NCBI GenBank assembly: GCA_003222035.1
Contig: QHUS01000065.1
Coordinates: 17,735 to 81,734 of the forward strand
Length of the DNA stretch: 64,000 nt
Source of the DNA: Gemmatimonadota bacterium
GTDB lineage: Bacteria; Gemmatimonadota; Gemmatimonadetes; Gemmatimonadales; GWC2-71-9
Direction: 5' to 3'
Positions 1 through 8,922 of the stretch are shown piece after piece; the stretch's first letter is position 1, and every line of letters starts with the position of its first letter. A model generated the notes under the pieces. That model saw only the letters and a program-made list of their open reading frames with translations, ran no database searches and was not told the origin of the DNA. A program made the position numbers and the translations under genes.

Positions 1-146
1 GCGAGGTGACGCTCCAAGAACGGAATGCGCCCGTCGCGCACCCGGATTGTTTCAATTAAGGCGTAGCCAGACCTGTCCATGGCCCTAAAAAGTTGCCTAT
101 TGGAACCCCATGTCGCATGTTGTGGCGCCGCCTCCAAAGGACGCCT

Positions 147-1268
147 ATGGGTGACGCCCTTGCGCGACGTCTCTGTACGACGCTCTGCAGTGCAACGCTG
201 TTACTTTCGTGCTCGCATGCGCCGCCAGCCGATTTCGCTCCCGATCCCGGCCTGGTCTCCCAAATCCGCGACATCCGCATCATGCCGGCGTACGCGCGCG
301 CCTGTCCCGGCAGCGTGCTGCAAGCGAACTACGAAGCGGTGCTCATCGATGGCTCGCGCGTGCCGTTCTCGCGCTCGTATGACAAGAAGCACCCGCCCCG
401 GCTTCACGTCGTGTTCCTCGATCGCGGGAGCCCCGAAGCGGTGACACAGCAGGATGGCGACTGGGTGACGTCGCAGGACCCGCTCGCCACAGTATCCACG
501 GGCTTCCGACTCACGGCGACATTGCGGGCGAAACCCAGCGTGACGAACACGGTGGTCCTGCCACCCGACTACCAGTGCATGCAGCACGCGTTCGTGTTCT
601 CCGGTGAGCCCGGCGGGCCCGGCCAGGCGGGGGGTAACGGTCCCGACGCAGCCGTCCGCCTTGCAATTCTGCGCTCGCCGTTTTACGACAAGCTGTTCGT
701 GGCGGGCATCGAGGTAGGTCTGGCGTCGCCGTTCTACGTGCTGCAGGACGCGACAACGGTGCCGCCGGCCGATTGGCTGGTGATCGAGACGCGCGGCGGG
801 CGGGGCGGCAGCGGCGTGGCGGGCTCGGTCGGGACCGATGGCGCGGCCGGGGCCGCCGGATGTCCGGCGCAACCCGGGGCCCCAGGCGGGAGTGGCGGCA
901 ACGGCGGCCCAGGGGGCTCGGGTGGCCGGGGAGGCCGCATTACCGTCGTCGCGCCGGTCGACAACCCGTTCCTTGCCGGGATCGTGAGCGCCCGCTCCTC
1001 CGGCGGGCCGGGCGGAGCCGGAGGACCAGGCGGAGCGGGAGGCAAAGGCGGCAAGGGCGGTCAGGGTGCGACGGACACGAGCAACCGCCGGTGCCCCGAT
1101 GCAGCCACAGGCCCAGCCGGGCAGGCCGGTCAGGCCGGTCCGGCGGGGAGCCAGGGCGCGCCCGGACCGCACTCGATCATCGTGAGCGCGCCTGGGCGGG
1201 AGATCTTCGGTATACAGGTGCCGCCCGAGCTCGGCGCCCTGCTCGAACGGGGCCAGCGGCGGCCCTAA
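147..1268 (+). CDS. Collagen-like Gly-rich lipoprotein, unknown function
   Basis: A 373-residue protein. I start it at 147 rather than the longer in-frame start at 93 because AAAGGA (136-141) sits 5 nt before this ATG and the N-terminus then reads as a signal peptide ending in a lipobox (LLLSC, Cys about residue 22). After a roughly 150-residue globular part, the second half is a run of Gly-X-Y-like triplets (about residues 210-345), broken by a short non-repetitive stretch with VTVVAPVDNPF-like beta sequence; one Cys lies in each glycine-rich block. The tail (SIIVSAPGREIFGIQ) is again beta-like. Bacterial collagen-like proteins with such architecture are usually surface-exposed. Partner and role are unknown. 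The first codons are built from a 13-nt repeat (see the repeat at 149). Confidence 0.75.
   Translation: MGDALARRLCTTLCSATLLLSCSHAPPADFAPDPGLVSQIRDIRIMPAYARACPGSVLQANYEAVLIDGSRVPFSRSYDKKHPPRLHVVFLDRGSPEAVTQQDGDWVTSQDPLATVSTGFRLTATLRAKPSVTNTVVLPPDYQCMQHAFVFSGEPGGPGQAGGNGPDAAVRLAILRSPFYDKLFVAGIEVGLASPFYVLQDATTVPPADWLVIETRGGRGGSGVAGSVGTDGAAGAAGCPAQPGAPGGSGGNGGPGGSGGRGGRITVVAPVDNPFLAGIVSARSSGGPGGAGGPGGAGGKGGKGGQGATDTSNRRCPDAATGPAGQAGQAGPAGSQGAPGPHSIIVSAPGREIFGIQVPPELGALLERGQRRP
149..187 (+). repeat. Three tandem 13-nt units inside the signal-peptide codons
   Basis: Positions 149-161, 162-174 and 175-187 read GGGTGACGCCCTT, GCGCGACGTCTCT and GTACGACGCTCTG: diverged copies of one 13-nt unit. The same unit, in four cleaner copies, lies at 34315-34366. 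As 13 is not a multiple of three, the copies are read in three different frames here, so the likeness is at the DNA level and is not protein repetition. Confidence 0.6.
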
Positions 1269-1270
1269 GC

Positions 1271-1345
1271 GATTGCGGATTTGCGATTGCGGATTGCGGA
1301 TTGGTGTAGGCGACCGTTCAATCCGAAATCCGCCATCGGCAATCC
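1271..1345. repeat. ATTGCGGATT repeats with inverted copy between convergent genes
   Basis: Positions 1271-1304 are overlapping copies of GATTGCGGATT. Positions 1318-1345 hold the inverse (AATCCGAAATCC, GGCAATCC). The two arms can fold into a long imperfect hairpin just past the stop of the collagen-like gene and at the stop of the convergent lipoprotein gene, so it may act as a bidirectional transcription barrier. It lacks a clear T-tract, so I do not call it an intrinsic terminator. Confidence 0.5.
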
Positions 1346-1746
1346 TACCGTACGACCAGATGCGAGTACTGGAGGAAGTTCTCGACGACCAGCTCGAACG
1401 CATCGCCTTCCGCTATACTCGGGAGAGGTGTGCTCCACGGCTTGTGCGCCCCGACCGGGTCCGCGACGAGCGTCACGGTGGTGGCCCCGCTCAAGAAATC
1501 ACCGGGGATGGTGAACTCGGCGGTGCTATTGGTCGTCACCGTCCCGAGGCGCATCCACATGGTGCCCCGCACGAGGTAGATTCTCACGTCCGACCAGTTA
1601 CTGTTGGTGACGAGTAACGTGGTTGGGGCTTGAGATTCGGCGGCTGGCGTAGCGGTTTGGTCGGGCGGCTTGTGGTGAGCGCACCCCCCGGTCGTGAGCG
1701 ACTGGGCGACACACCAGGCGATCGTCAGCAGCCGAGCCTTGGTCAT
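1345..1746 (-). CDS. Small lipoprotein with beta-sandwich-like domain, unknown function
   Basis: A 133-residue protein if started at MTKARLL (1746); starting five codons earlier at 1761 is equally possible, and neither has a strong ribosome binding site. A hydrophobic stretch ends in a lipobox (TTGGC, Cys about residue 21), followed by a Pro/Thr/Gln-rich linker and a compact domain of about 95 residues that reads as alternating beta strands (TLLVTNSNWSDVRIYLV, TAEFTIPGDFL). Domains of this look are common in lipoproteins of high-GC environmental bacteria but I cannot name the family. It is convergent with the collagen-like lipoprotein and divergent from the FAD oxidoreductase. Confidence 0.6.
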   Translation of the reverse strand: MTKARLLTIAWCVAQSLTTGGCAHHKPPDQTATPAAESQAPTTLLVTNSNWSDVRIYLVRGTMWMRLGTVTTNSTAEFTIPGDFLSGATTVTLVADPVGAHKPWSTPLPSIAEGDAFELVVENFLQYSHLVVR

Positions 1747-1828
1747 CGGGGACTGCGCCATCGGGCCACCCGCGTCGACTCCTACCCGTAACATACTGCA
1801 CCATACCGCATCGCGCGAAGGGATCGTC

Positions 1829-3418
1829 ATGTCAGGGTCGTATGACATCATCATCGTCGGGGCGGGCCACAACGGCCTCGTGACGGCGGCCTATCTCGCC
1901 CGCGCGGGAAAGCGCGTGCTCGTGCTCGAGCGCCGCGAGGTGGTGGGCGGAGCGTGCGTGACGGAGGAGTTGTGGCCTGGGTTCAAGGTCTCCACTGCGG
2001 CGTACGTGAACAGCCTGCTGCGGCCGGAGATCATCCGCGACCTCGAGCTCGCCCGGCACGGCTTCGAGCTGCTGCCGCGGAGCCCGTCGTCGTTCACCCC
2101 GTTCCCCGACGGGCGGTTCCTTCTTATGGGGCCCGACAAGGAGTTGACGCGGCAGCAGGTCGCGAAGTTCTCCACCCGGGACGCGGAGGCCCTACCCCGC
2201 TACGAGGCGATGCTCGAGCGCGTGGCGGATTTCATCGAGCCTACGCTGCTCGACACACCGCCCAACCCTTGGTCGCTCCGGCCCACCAACCTGACCAAGC
2301 TGGCGTCGCTGGGCTGGCGCTTTTTGAGGCTCGGTCGCGACGGCCCGGGTGCGCTGGAGATTCTCACCGGCGCCGCGGGGCCGATTCTCGACCGCTGGTT
2401 CGAATCAGAGGAGCTGAAGATCGCGCTCGCGACCGACGCCATCATCGGGGCGATGGCGTCGCCCAGCGTACCCGGCACGGCCTACGTGCTATTCCACCAC
2501 GTGATGGGAGAGTGCAACGGCGTGCGCGGCATGTGGGGCTACGTCCGCGGGGGCATGGGCGGGATCACGCAGGCGCTGGCCTCCGCCGCGCGAACCCACG
2601 GGGCCGAGATCCGGGTGAACAGCCCGGTCGCGAAGATCGTCACACGCCGTGGCCGGGTGAAAGGCGTGGCGCTCGAGGACGGCACCGAGTTCCAGGCCCG
2701 GAAGGTGGCGTCGAACGCCGACGCGCACGTGACGTTCCTGCGACTCGTCGACGGCGAGGAGCTCGCGCCCGAGTTCGTGAGCGCGGTGAAGGGCATCGAC
2801 TACACCAGCGCGTCGTTCAAGATCAACGTCGCTTTGTCGGAGCTGCCGGACTTCACGGCCGTCCGCACCAGCGACCTGGGGCCCAACATGCACCTGCGAG
2901 GCACCATTCACCTGGCGCCCACGCTCGACTACATGGAGCGGGCCTACGACGACGCCAAGTACGGACGCCCGTCGGCCGACCCCATCCTCGAGTGCACCAT
3001 CCCGTCTGTCGTGGACACCACCGTGGCTCCGCCCGGCAAGCACGTCATGTCGTTCTTCGTCCAGTATGCGCCATACCGGCTCCGCAACGCGACGTGGGAT
3101 CAGATCAAGGATCAGTTCGCGGACCGCTGCTTCGACATCCTCAACGAGTACGCGCCCAACTTCAAGCGCTCGGTGATCGACCGGCAGGTGCTGTCACCGC
3201 TCGATCTCGAGCGCCGCTTCGGGCTCACGGGGGGGAACATCTTCCAGGGCGCGATGACCCTGCCACAGCTCTTCTTCCTGCGCCCGCTGCCCGGGTACGC
3301 CGACTACCGCACACCGATCAAGGGGCTCTACCTCTGCGGCTCGGCGACGCACCCGGGCGGCGGAGTGATGGGCGCGTGCGGCTACAACGCCGCCCGGGAG
3401 ATCCTCCGAGACCGCTAG
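1829..3418 (+). CDS. Phytoene-desaturase-type FAD oxidoreductase (PYROXD2-like)
   Basis: A 529-residue flavoprotein. The start at 1829 follows AAGGGAT (1818-1824); a TAACAT -10-like box lies at 1789-1794. The N-terminal Rossmann FAD motif is plain (DIIIVGAGHNGLVTAAYLA, residues about 5-23, then ERR at the end of the second strand). The C-terminal FAD-binding motif of the phytoene desaturase/amine oxidase superfamily is also present (GLYLCGSATHPGGGVMGACG). The overall length and the segment order match the PYROXD2-like branch rather than true carotenoid desaturases, and no carotenoid gene is nearby. Substrate unknown. Its stop overlaps the stop of the convergent DinB gene in a shared CTAG. Confidence 0.85.
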   Translation: MSGSYDIIIVGAGHNGLVTAAYLARAGKRVLVLERREVVGGACVTEELWPGFKVSTAAYVNSLLRPEIIRDLELARHGFELLPRSPSSFTPFPDGRFLLMGPDKELTRQQVAKFSTRDAEALPRYEAMLERVADFIEPTLLDTPPNPWSLRPTNLTKLASLGWRFLRLGRDGPGALEILTGAAGPILDRWFESEELKIALATDAIIGAMASPSVPGTAYVLFHHVMGECNGVRGMWGYVRGGMGGITQALASAARTHGAEIRVNSPVAKIVTRRGRVKGVALEDGTEFQARKVASNADAHVTFLRLVDGEELAPEFVSAVKGIDYTSASFKINVALSELPDFTAVRTSDLGPNMHLRGTIHLAPTLDYMERAYDDAKYGRPSADPILECTIPSVVDTTVAPPGKHVMSFFVQYAPYRLRNATWDQIKDQFADRCFDILNEYAPNFKRSVIDRQVLSPLDLERRFGLTGGNIFQGAMTLPQLFFLRPLPGYADYRTPIKGLYLCGSATHPGGGVMGACGYNAAREILRDR

Positions 3419-3960
3419 TCCATTCCCGTCTTCTTGGCGGTCGGCGGCAGGAGGCTGTTCAACCGCAGGTAGATCGCCATCTGGCTGTAGTGATCCGCCC
3501 AATCGGCCACGGTGATCAGGCCCGCCATTGCCTTCGTCACCTTGCGGCCGCCGAAGAAGTCGATGCTGTCGCCCAGCTGCGCGTCCTGGATCTTCGCCAG
3601 CACGGTTTCGCAGTACTTGAACGAATCCTTGAGACCGGCGACGAGCTTATCCTTGGCGTCGGTCCCCGAGAACTTGTCCATATCCGGCTGCTTCATGCCG
3701 GTCGTCGCACTGCAGAGGTAGTTGTTCCCTTCCTTGATCAGGTGGGCGACCACATCGCCGAAGGTCATCTGCGCGGGCGTGGGCTTGTAGCCGTACTTGT
3801 CGGCCGGCATCTCTTCCGCGGCCTCCACGATGTTCTTCGTCTGGCGCTGAGCAATGGCGCGAACGCCATTCATCACCGGGTTCTGCGCCTGCGCGGCGGC
3901 GACGACCGCGAGGGGAAGAGTGCAAGCGGCGAGCAGGGTGGTAGAGATGGTCGATCTCAT
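3415..3960 (-). CDS. Secreted DinB-family protein
   Basis: A 181-residue protein with a cleavable signal peptide (LLAACTLPLAVVAAAQAQ, about residues 9-26) and a DinB/YfiT-like four-helix bundle. The histidines expected to make the metal site of this superfamily are visible in VVAHLIKEGNNYLC and in ADWADHYSQMAIYLR near the C-terminus. Export is unusual for the cytosolic thiol-dependent DinB members but common for this family in Gemmatimonadota-like genomes. An AGAGGAGA ribosome binding site precedes the start. Biochemical role unknown. It is convergent with the FAD oxidoreductase. Confidence 0.8.
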   Translation of the reverse strand: MRSTISTTLLAACTLPLAVVAAAQAQNPVMNGVRAIAQRQTKNIVEAAEEMPADKYGYKPTPAQMTFGDVVAHLIKEGNNYLCSATTGMKQPDMDKFSGTDAKDKLVAGLKDSFKYCETVLAKIQDAQLGDSIDFFGGRKVTKAMAGLITVADWADHYSQMAIYLRLNSLLPPTAKKTGMD

Positions 3961-4030
3961 GCGAGGTCTCCTCTGAGAGGCGTGGTAACGGCCGACGAAT
4001 TCTGCACCCAGAAGCCGCGCGCGTCCAGGC

Positions 4031-4036
4031 TACATT
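4031..4036 (+). promoter_or_regulatory. -10-like TACATT 5 nt before ATG (leaderless start)
   Basis: TACATT is followed by only five bases before the ATG at 4042, and there is no Shine-Dalgarno sequence. A -10 box at this distance predicts transcription starting at or next to the start codon. Confidence 0.45.
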
Positions 4037-4041
4037 ACGGC

Positions 4042-6531
4042 ATGCGCACGCCAGTGCTGTCCTTGATCCTGCTCGGTATCGCCGTCACGGTCCCCGCCCC
4101 TGCCCCCGGCCAGTCCAACGCCGAGCGCATGACGAACGACGCGTATACGCGCTCGCACGACTATGACCTGCTGCATCAGCGGATCGAGGTCTGGAACTTC
4201 GACTGGGACTCGACGTCGCTGGACGGCCGAGTCACCACGACGCTCGCGGCCCTGCGCCCGGGGCTGGACTCGATGATCCTGGACGCCGGCAAACGGCTGG
4301 TGGTGACTCGTGTCGTGGACGTGACGGCGAAAAAGGGAGGGGCAACGCATGCGTTGTCCCTACGTTTTACAACGCACGGGGACACGCTGGTCGTGTACCC
4401 GGCGCGCCCGCTCGCCTTTCGTGACACACTGCGATTCTCGATCGAATACCATGCCCGCATCGACAACGGCAAGGGACTGACCTTCATCCTGCCCGAGGGC
4501 CGGCAGCACCGCCCGCAGCAGATCTGGAGCCAGGGCGAGGACCACGACAACCACTACTGGTTCCCGACCTACGACTTCCCGAACGACAAGATGACCTGGG
4601 AGCTGGCCGCGACGGTGCCGGCGCCGTATCGCGTCGTCTCGAACGGTCGCCTGGTGTCTGACCGCAAGAACGCGGACGGCACCCACACGGTCTCGTGGCG
4701 GCAGGACCAGCCGAGCGCCACGTACCTCGTATCGCTGGTGGTCGCGCCTCTGGTGCAGCTCGCCGACACGTGGCGTGGCATTCCCCTGGAGTATTACGTG
4801 TACCGCGCCGACTCGAGCCGCGCCCGGCGACTGTTCGGCGTGACGCCGGACATGATCGAGGTGTATTCCCGCCTGACCGGGGTCCGCTATCCGTGGGCCA
4901 AGTACTCCCAGACTACGGTGGCGGACTTCTTCGGCGGCATGGAGAACGTGAGCGCCACCACGCTGGTCGACTGGCTGCCCGACGAGCGCGCGTACCTCGA
5001 CCGTCCCTGGTATCAGTGGCTGCTGATCCCCCACGAGCTGGCGCACCAATGGTTCGGCGACTACGTGACGCTGGAGAACTGGGCCAACATGTGGCTCAAC
5101 GAAGGCTTTGCGGAGTTTCTCCCCGGTCAGTACTGGCGCGTGAAGCTCGGCGCGGCCGCCGAGGAGGACTACTACCTCGACGAGTATCAGCAATACGTCC
5201 AGATCGACCGGCGGCGCAGCATGCCGCTCGCGGCGCTGGGATCGAACAACGTGTACCCGAAGGGCGCCCTGGTGCTGCGTATGCTGCTCCGCTACCTGGG
5301 GCCGGAGCGCTTCTGGGCCTCGTTGCGCTTGTACCTCACGCGCCATGCGCTGGGCAACGCGACCAGCGACGATCTCCGCCAGGCGGTGCTCGACGCCACG
5401 GGTGAAAACCTCGACTGGTTCTGGAGCCAGTGGGTCTACGCGCCCGGACACCCTCGGTTCACGGTGACCGCGACCTACGACACGTCTGCGCGCAAGCTCA
5501 CGGTGGCGGTCAAGCAGACCCAGTCGGACTCGGGGCGGAGCGGCGTGGACACGTCGGGCGTGCGGTTCGAGACACCGAAGGCGTTCCACATGCCCGTGAC
5601 GATCCGGGTGGGCACGGCGGGCGGCGACGTCGTCCGGCGAGCAAGGCTCGAGGCTCGTGAGCAAACGATCGAAGTGCCCGGGCTCGCCAGCCCCCCGACC
5701 ATGGTCGTGTTCGACGACGGCAACACGATTCTCAAGGAGCTGACCTTCGATCAACCGACGGTGTGGCTCGCGACGCAGCTTAGGCGCGACGCCGACCTGT
5801 GGAACCGGCAGTGGGTCATCGAGCGGCTCGCGCAACGACCCGGCGACTCCACCGCGTTCGCGGCCCTGGTCGACGCCGCGAGCGGAGCCGATTACTTCCG
5901 CACGCGCGCGGCGGCGGTCGCAGCCCTGGGTCGCTTCGGGGCGCGTGCCGCCGCCGCCCTCGCGACGGCGTTGCGAGACACGTCGGCGCAGGTGCGTCGG
6001 GCCGCCATCGCGGCGCTGGGAGAGGTGGGGGGCGGAGCCCGCGCCGCCGAGCTGGCGCGGGCGACGTGGCACGGCGACTCGAGCTACGAGGTGCGCGCGG
6101 CGGCCCTCACCGCGCTCGTTCGCGCGGACACGACGGCGCGCGACAGCGCGGTCGTGTGGGGTCTCGAGACGCCGTCCTATCAGGACGTCATCCAGGAAGC
6201 GACGTACCGGATCATCGCGCAGACAGGCGATACCGCGGCCATTCCGCGCGTCGAGGCCAGAATCGCCACGGATCGGCTCGCCGCCCACGTACTCGCCGCG
6301 CTCGCCGCGCGTGGCAGCGCGCGCGCGCTCGACGTCCTCGCCGCGCATCTGAACGACGACCGCGCCGCAGCCCGGCGCTGGGTGGTCGAGGCGTTCCAAT
6401 TCACGCTCCCGCGCCAGCTCGGCGTGCCCCTCCTGCAAGCCACGGTGGGCTCACTCCAATACGCGGATACGAAGAAGAACGTGGACGCGGCGCTACAGCA
6501 GCTTCAGAAGGCGGGGACGGATGACGAGTAG
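4042..6531 (+). CDS. M1 family zinc aminopeptidase with C-terminal HEAT repeats
   Basis: An 829-residue exported peptidase. The reading frame is open far upstream, but the protein clearly begins at MRTPVLSLILLGIAV, a signal peptide ending at about GQS. The exopeptidase motif GGMEN is at residues 298-302 and the zinc site HELAH at 331-335 with the third ligand Glu354 (HEXXH-X18-E). NNVYPKGALVLRML carries the region of the catalytic Tyr. After the catalytic domain and a beta-rich region, residues from about 580 to the end are HEAT-like alpha repeats (AAAVAALGRFGARAAAAL, VRRAAIAALGEV). It removes N-terminal residues from peptides in the periplasm or outside. It is monocistronic and probably leaderless. 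Confidence 0.92.
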   Translation: MRTPVLSLILLGIAVTVPAPAPGQSNAERMTNDAYTRSHDYDLLHQRIEVWNFDWDSTSLDGRVTTTLAALRPGLDSMILDAGKRLVVTRVVDVTAKKGGATHALSLRFTTHGDTLVVYPARPLAFRDTLRFSIEYHARIDNGKGLTFILPEGRQHRPQQIWSQGEDHDNHYWFPTYDFPNDKMTWELAATVPAPYRVVSNGRLVSDRKNADGTHTVSWRQDQPSATYLVSLVVAPLVQLADTWRGIPLEYYVYRADSSRARRLFGVTPDMIEVYSRLTGVRYPWAKYSQTTVADFFGGMENVSATTLVDWLPDERAYLDRPWYQWLLIPHELAHQWFGDYVTLENWANMWLNEGFAEFLPGQYWRVKLGAAAEEDYYLDEYQQYVQIDRRRSMPLAALGSNNVYPKGALVLRMLLRYLGPERFWASLRLYLTRHALGNATSDDLRQAVLDATGENLDWFWSQWVYAPGHPRFTVTATYDTSARKLTVAVKQTQSDSGRSGVDTSGVRFETPKAFHMPVTIRVGTAGGDVVRRARLEAREQTIEVPGLASPPTMVVFDDGNTILKELTFDQPTVWLATQLRRDADLWNRQWVIERLAQRPGDSTAFAALVDAASGADYFRTRAAAVAALGRFGARAAAALATALRDTSAQVRRAAIAALGEVGGGARAAELARATWHGDSSYEVRAAALTALVRADTTARDSAVVWGLETPSYQDVIQEATYRIIAQTGDTAAIPRVEARIATDRLAAHVLAALAARGSARALDVLAAHLNDDRAAARRWVVEAFQFTLPRQLGVPLLQATVGSLQYADTKKNVDAALQQLQKAGTDDE

Positions 6532-6568
6532 AATGTCGTCCGTCATCCGTCGGACAACGGACTGCCGA

Positions 6569-7813
6569 TCACTGACGAAGCCAGATCAGCCAGATCGAAA
6601 ACAGCACGAACAAGAGCGGTGTGACTGGGTAGCCCCAGGTGCGGTAGGGGCGTGGCATCTCCGGAGCCCGAGACCGCAGCAGTATCACCGCGCCCGCGGA
6701 CATCCCGTAGAAGACGAATTCCCCCAACACGACGTACGTGAACAGCCGGTTGTACGTGCCTTTCCAGGATGGCTCGGTGGAGATCAGCGTCAGAGCAATC
6801 GAGATGATCGCCTGGACGAAGAGTGACGGAATTGGGGTCAGGAAGCGGGGGTGAACGCCGGCCAGCCAGCGCGGCAGCAAGCCGTCCTTCGCCATCGCGT
6901 AGGGGACACGCGCGGCGGTCAGGACGATGCCATTGTTGGACCCGAGGGTCGCGATCATGATGGCAACGGCGACCAGCGCGGCACCGGCGCGACCCAAGGT
7001 CACCTGCGCCGCGTCCGAAGCGACGAGCGACGATGCCGCCATCTTCGATGGCGAGAGCACGTAGGCAAACGCGGCCGTGACGAGGCAGTACAGCGCGATC
7101 CCGATGACGGTCGAGAGCACGATCGAGCGCGGCATGTTGCGCTCGGGATCGGTCACTTCGCTCCCCACGTAGGTGATCTCGATCCAGCCGTCGTAGGCCC
7201 ACAACACCGCGACCAGCGCGACCCCGAACGACGCGATCTGGCGTCCGAGCGGCGCGTCCGACCAGAGCGGCGCGAAATTCGCGACACTCCCCCCGGGCAG
7301 GACGAACCCGACCACGATGAGCCCGACCAGCAGAGCCATCTTGATGAGCGTCAGGACGTTCTGTGTCACGGCGCCGAGCCGCACACCCAACGAGTTCAGC
7401 ACGGTCAGCGCCACAATGGACAGCACGGCAACGATCTTGGTGCCGGCGTCGGCCAGCGGGACGAAAAACCCGAAGTAGGTCGCGAATCCGACCGCGATCG
7501 CGGCGATGGACGCGGGATTGATCACCACACCACTGGTCCAGCCGTAGAGGTAACCCCAGGCCGGCCCGTACGCGCGGGTCAGATACACGTATTGGCCACC
7601 CGCCTCGGGCATCGCGGCCCCGAGTTCCGCCACGGACAGCGCACCGAGCAACGACACGACACCGCCGATGACCCACACCAAGATGCTGGGGCCCGTCGCC
7701 CCCAGGGTGGCGGCGATGACACTCGGCACGATGAAGATCGCGGACGCGATGATCGTGCCGACGTTGATCATCGTCGAATCGAGCAGCCCGAGCTGGCGCT
7801 TGAGGTCCGCCAT
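6569..7813 (-). CDS. APC-superfamily amino acid permease
   Basis: A 414-residue polytopic membrane protein with about 12 hydrophobic segments. The N-terminus has the family signature LGLLDSTMINVGTIIASAIF with the glycine-containing unwound first helix; PEAGGQYVYLTRAYGP is the second typical block. It looks closest to the LAT-like exchangers/basic amino acid-polyamine branch, but substrate cannot be read from sequence. The start overlaps the stop of the Rieske gene by one base (TGATG), so translation is coupled. Third gene of the peptidase-Rieske-permease operon; import of the amine or amino acid handled by the two enzymes is the obvious guess. Confidence 0.88.
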   Translation of the reverse strand: MADLKRQLGLLDSTMINVGTIIASAIFIVPSVIAATLGATGPSILVWVIGGVVSLLGALSVAELGAAMPEAGGQYVYLTRAYGPAWGYLYGWTSGVVINPASIAAIAVGFATYFGFFVPLADAGTKIVAVLSIVALTVLNSLGVRLGAVTQNVLTLIKMALLVGLIVVGFVLPGGSVANFAPLWSDAPLGRQIASFGVALVAVLWAYDGWIEITYVGSEVTDPERNMPRSIVLSTVIGIALYCLVTAAFAYVLSPSKMAASSLVASDAAQVTLGRAGAALVAVAIMIATLGSNNGIVLTAARVPYAMAKDGLLPRWLAGVHPRFLTPIPSLFVQAIISIALTLISTEPSWKGTYNRLFTYVVLGEFVFYGMSAGAVILLRSRAPEMPRPYRTWGYPVTPLLFVLFSIWLIWLRQ

Positions 7814-8922
7814 CAGCGCTTGAGCCAGGACCGGTACGCGGTCTTCAGCAGCGCCTGGAAGTGGTAGACGCCCTCCTCGAAACGCACCGAGAAGCGGCCC
7901 TTGTCATAGGCCCGGGAGCCGAGCCCCTGCTGCACTCGCTCGCAGATCTCGGCGTCCTCGTGTTGCACCCTGTCCGAGAACGCGATGTCCGCGTCGATCC
8001 GCTCGCGCGCCCCCGACGATTCGACGTCGGCATAGTAGTAGCGGAAGATCACCTTACAGCGATCGGGCGCGGTCGGGATCACGACGTTCGACTGCAGCCG
8101 TCCCGGCACCACGTTCAACATGAGGTTCGGAAAAACCTGGTAGTACAGGGCTTCTCCCCCGCCGGCGGTGTACACGTTGCTGTTGCCGGTGAGCGGTCCT
8201 ACCTGCACGGAGTACCAATCGTGCACCTCGGTGACGTACCCCTCGTAGTCGTACAACGAGTACAGCTCGGGATGCACGTAAGGGACGTGGTACCCCTCCA
8301 GGTAGTTGTCTACGTACACCTTCCAGTTCGCGTGCACGTCGTAATCGATCCGACGGGCGAACCGGAGCTCGCCGATGCGGGCGGGCGCGATGCGCTCCCT
8401 GATACCCTTCAGGTAGGTCTCGAGCGGCTTGGGACGCTCCGCCAGGCTCACGAACACGAGGCCTTCCCATTCCGCGAGGTGCACGGGGGTGAGGCCGTAG
8501 TCCCGCTTGTCGAACAACTCCACGCGATTGAAGTGCGGCACCCCCCGCAGCATCCCATCGAGCCGATAGGTCCACCCGTGGTACTTGCAGATCAGCATGT
8601 CGGCGTTGCCGTCCTTCATCGCCAGCGGGCCGCCGCGGTGGCGGCAGACGTTGAAGAAGGCGCGCAGCGCGCCATCCTTCCCGCGTACTACGATGATCGG
8701 CTCCCCCGCGACGTCGGCGATCGCGTGGTCGCCGGGCCGCGCCAGCTGGTGCGCGTCGGCCACGTGCTGCCATGAGGTCGCGAAGACGGCATCGCGGTCC
8801 AGGGCGTGGAATCCTGGGTCGGTGTACCAGGCGGAGGGGATCGTCTCCGCGCGCGCGAGCGGCCGGATCCGCAGGTCCGCGGGCCTGAGGCGGGGTAACG
8901 ACCCGTTGGCGGGACGACTCAC
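7813..8922 (-). CDS. Rieske-type ring-hydroxylating oxygenase, alpha subunit
   Basis: A 369-residue oxygenase. The Rieske [2Fe-2S] ligands are C93-R-H95 and C112-K-Y-H115. The mononuclear iron site shows as DNYLEGYHVPYVHPEL with His212 and His217, and the third ligand is probably the Asp of HEDAEIC near residue 330. The short length and the YHVPYVHPEL block resemble choline/carnitine-monooxygenase-like and other quaternary-amine members as much as aromatic dioxygenases. No reductase or ferredoxin gene is adjacent, so electrons must come from elsewhere. It overlaps the upstream peptidase stop by four bases (ATGA). Confidence 0.9.
   Translation of the reverse strand: MSRPANGSLPRLRPADLRIRPLARAETIPSAWYTDPGFHALDRDAVFATSWQHVADAHQLARPGDHAIADVAGEPIIVVRGKDGALRAFFNVCRHRGGPLAMKDGNADMLICKYHGWTYRLDGMLRGVPHFNRVELFDKRDYGLTPVHLAEWEGLVFVSLAERPKPLETYLKGIRERIAPARIGELRFARRIDYDVHANWKVYVDNYLEGYHVPYVHPELYSLYDYEGYVTEVHDWYSVQVGPLTGNSNVYTAGGGEALYYQVFPNLMLNVVPGRLQSNVVIPTAPDRCKVIFRYYYADVESSGARERIDADIAFSDRVQHEDAEICERVQQGLGSRAYDKGRFSVRFEEGVYHFQALLKTAYRSWLKR

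Noticed and set aside
1954..4041. Upstream extension of the M1 peptidase frame to an apparent 1525-residue protein
   Set aside because: It overlaps the FAD oxidoreductase and DinB genes and is low-complexity; the signal peptide at 4042 is the true N-terminus.
4360..6438. 692-codon minus-strand frame opposite the M1 peptidase
   Set aside because: Arg/His/Gly-rich without domains; the sense strand encodes a full metallopeptidase.
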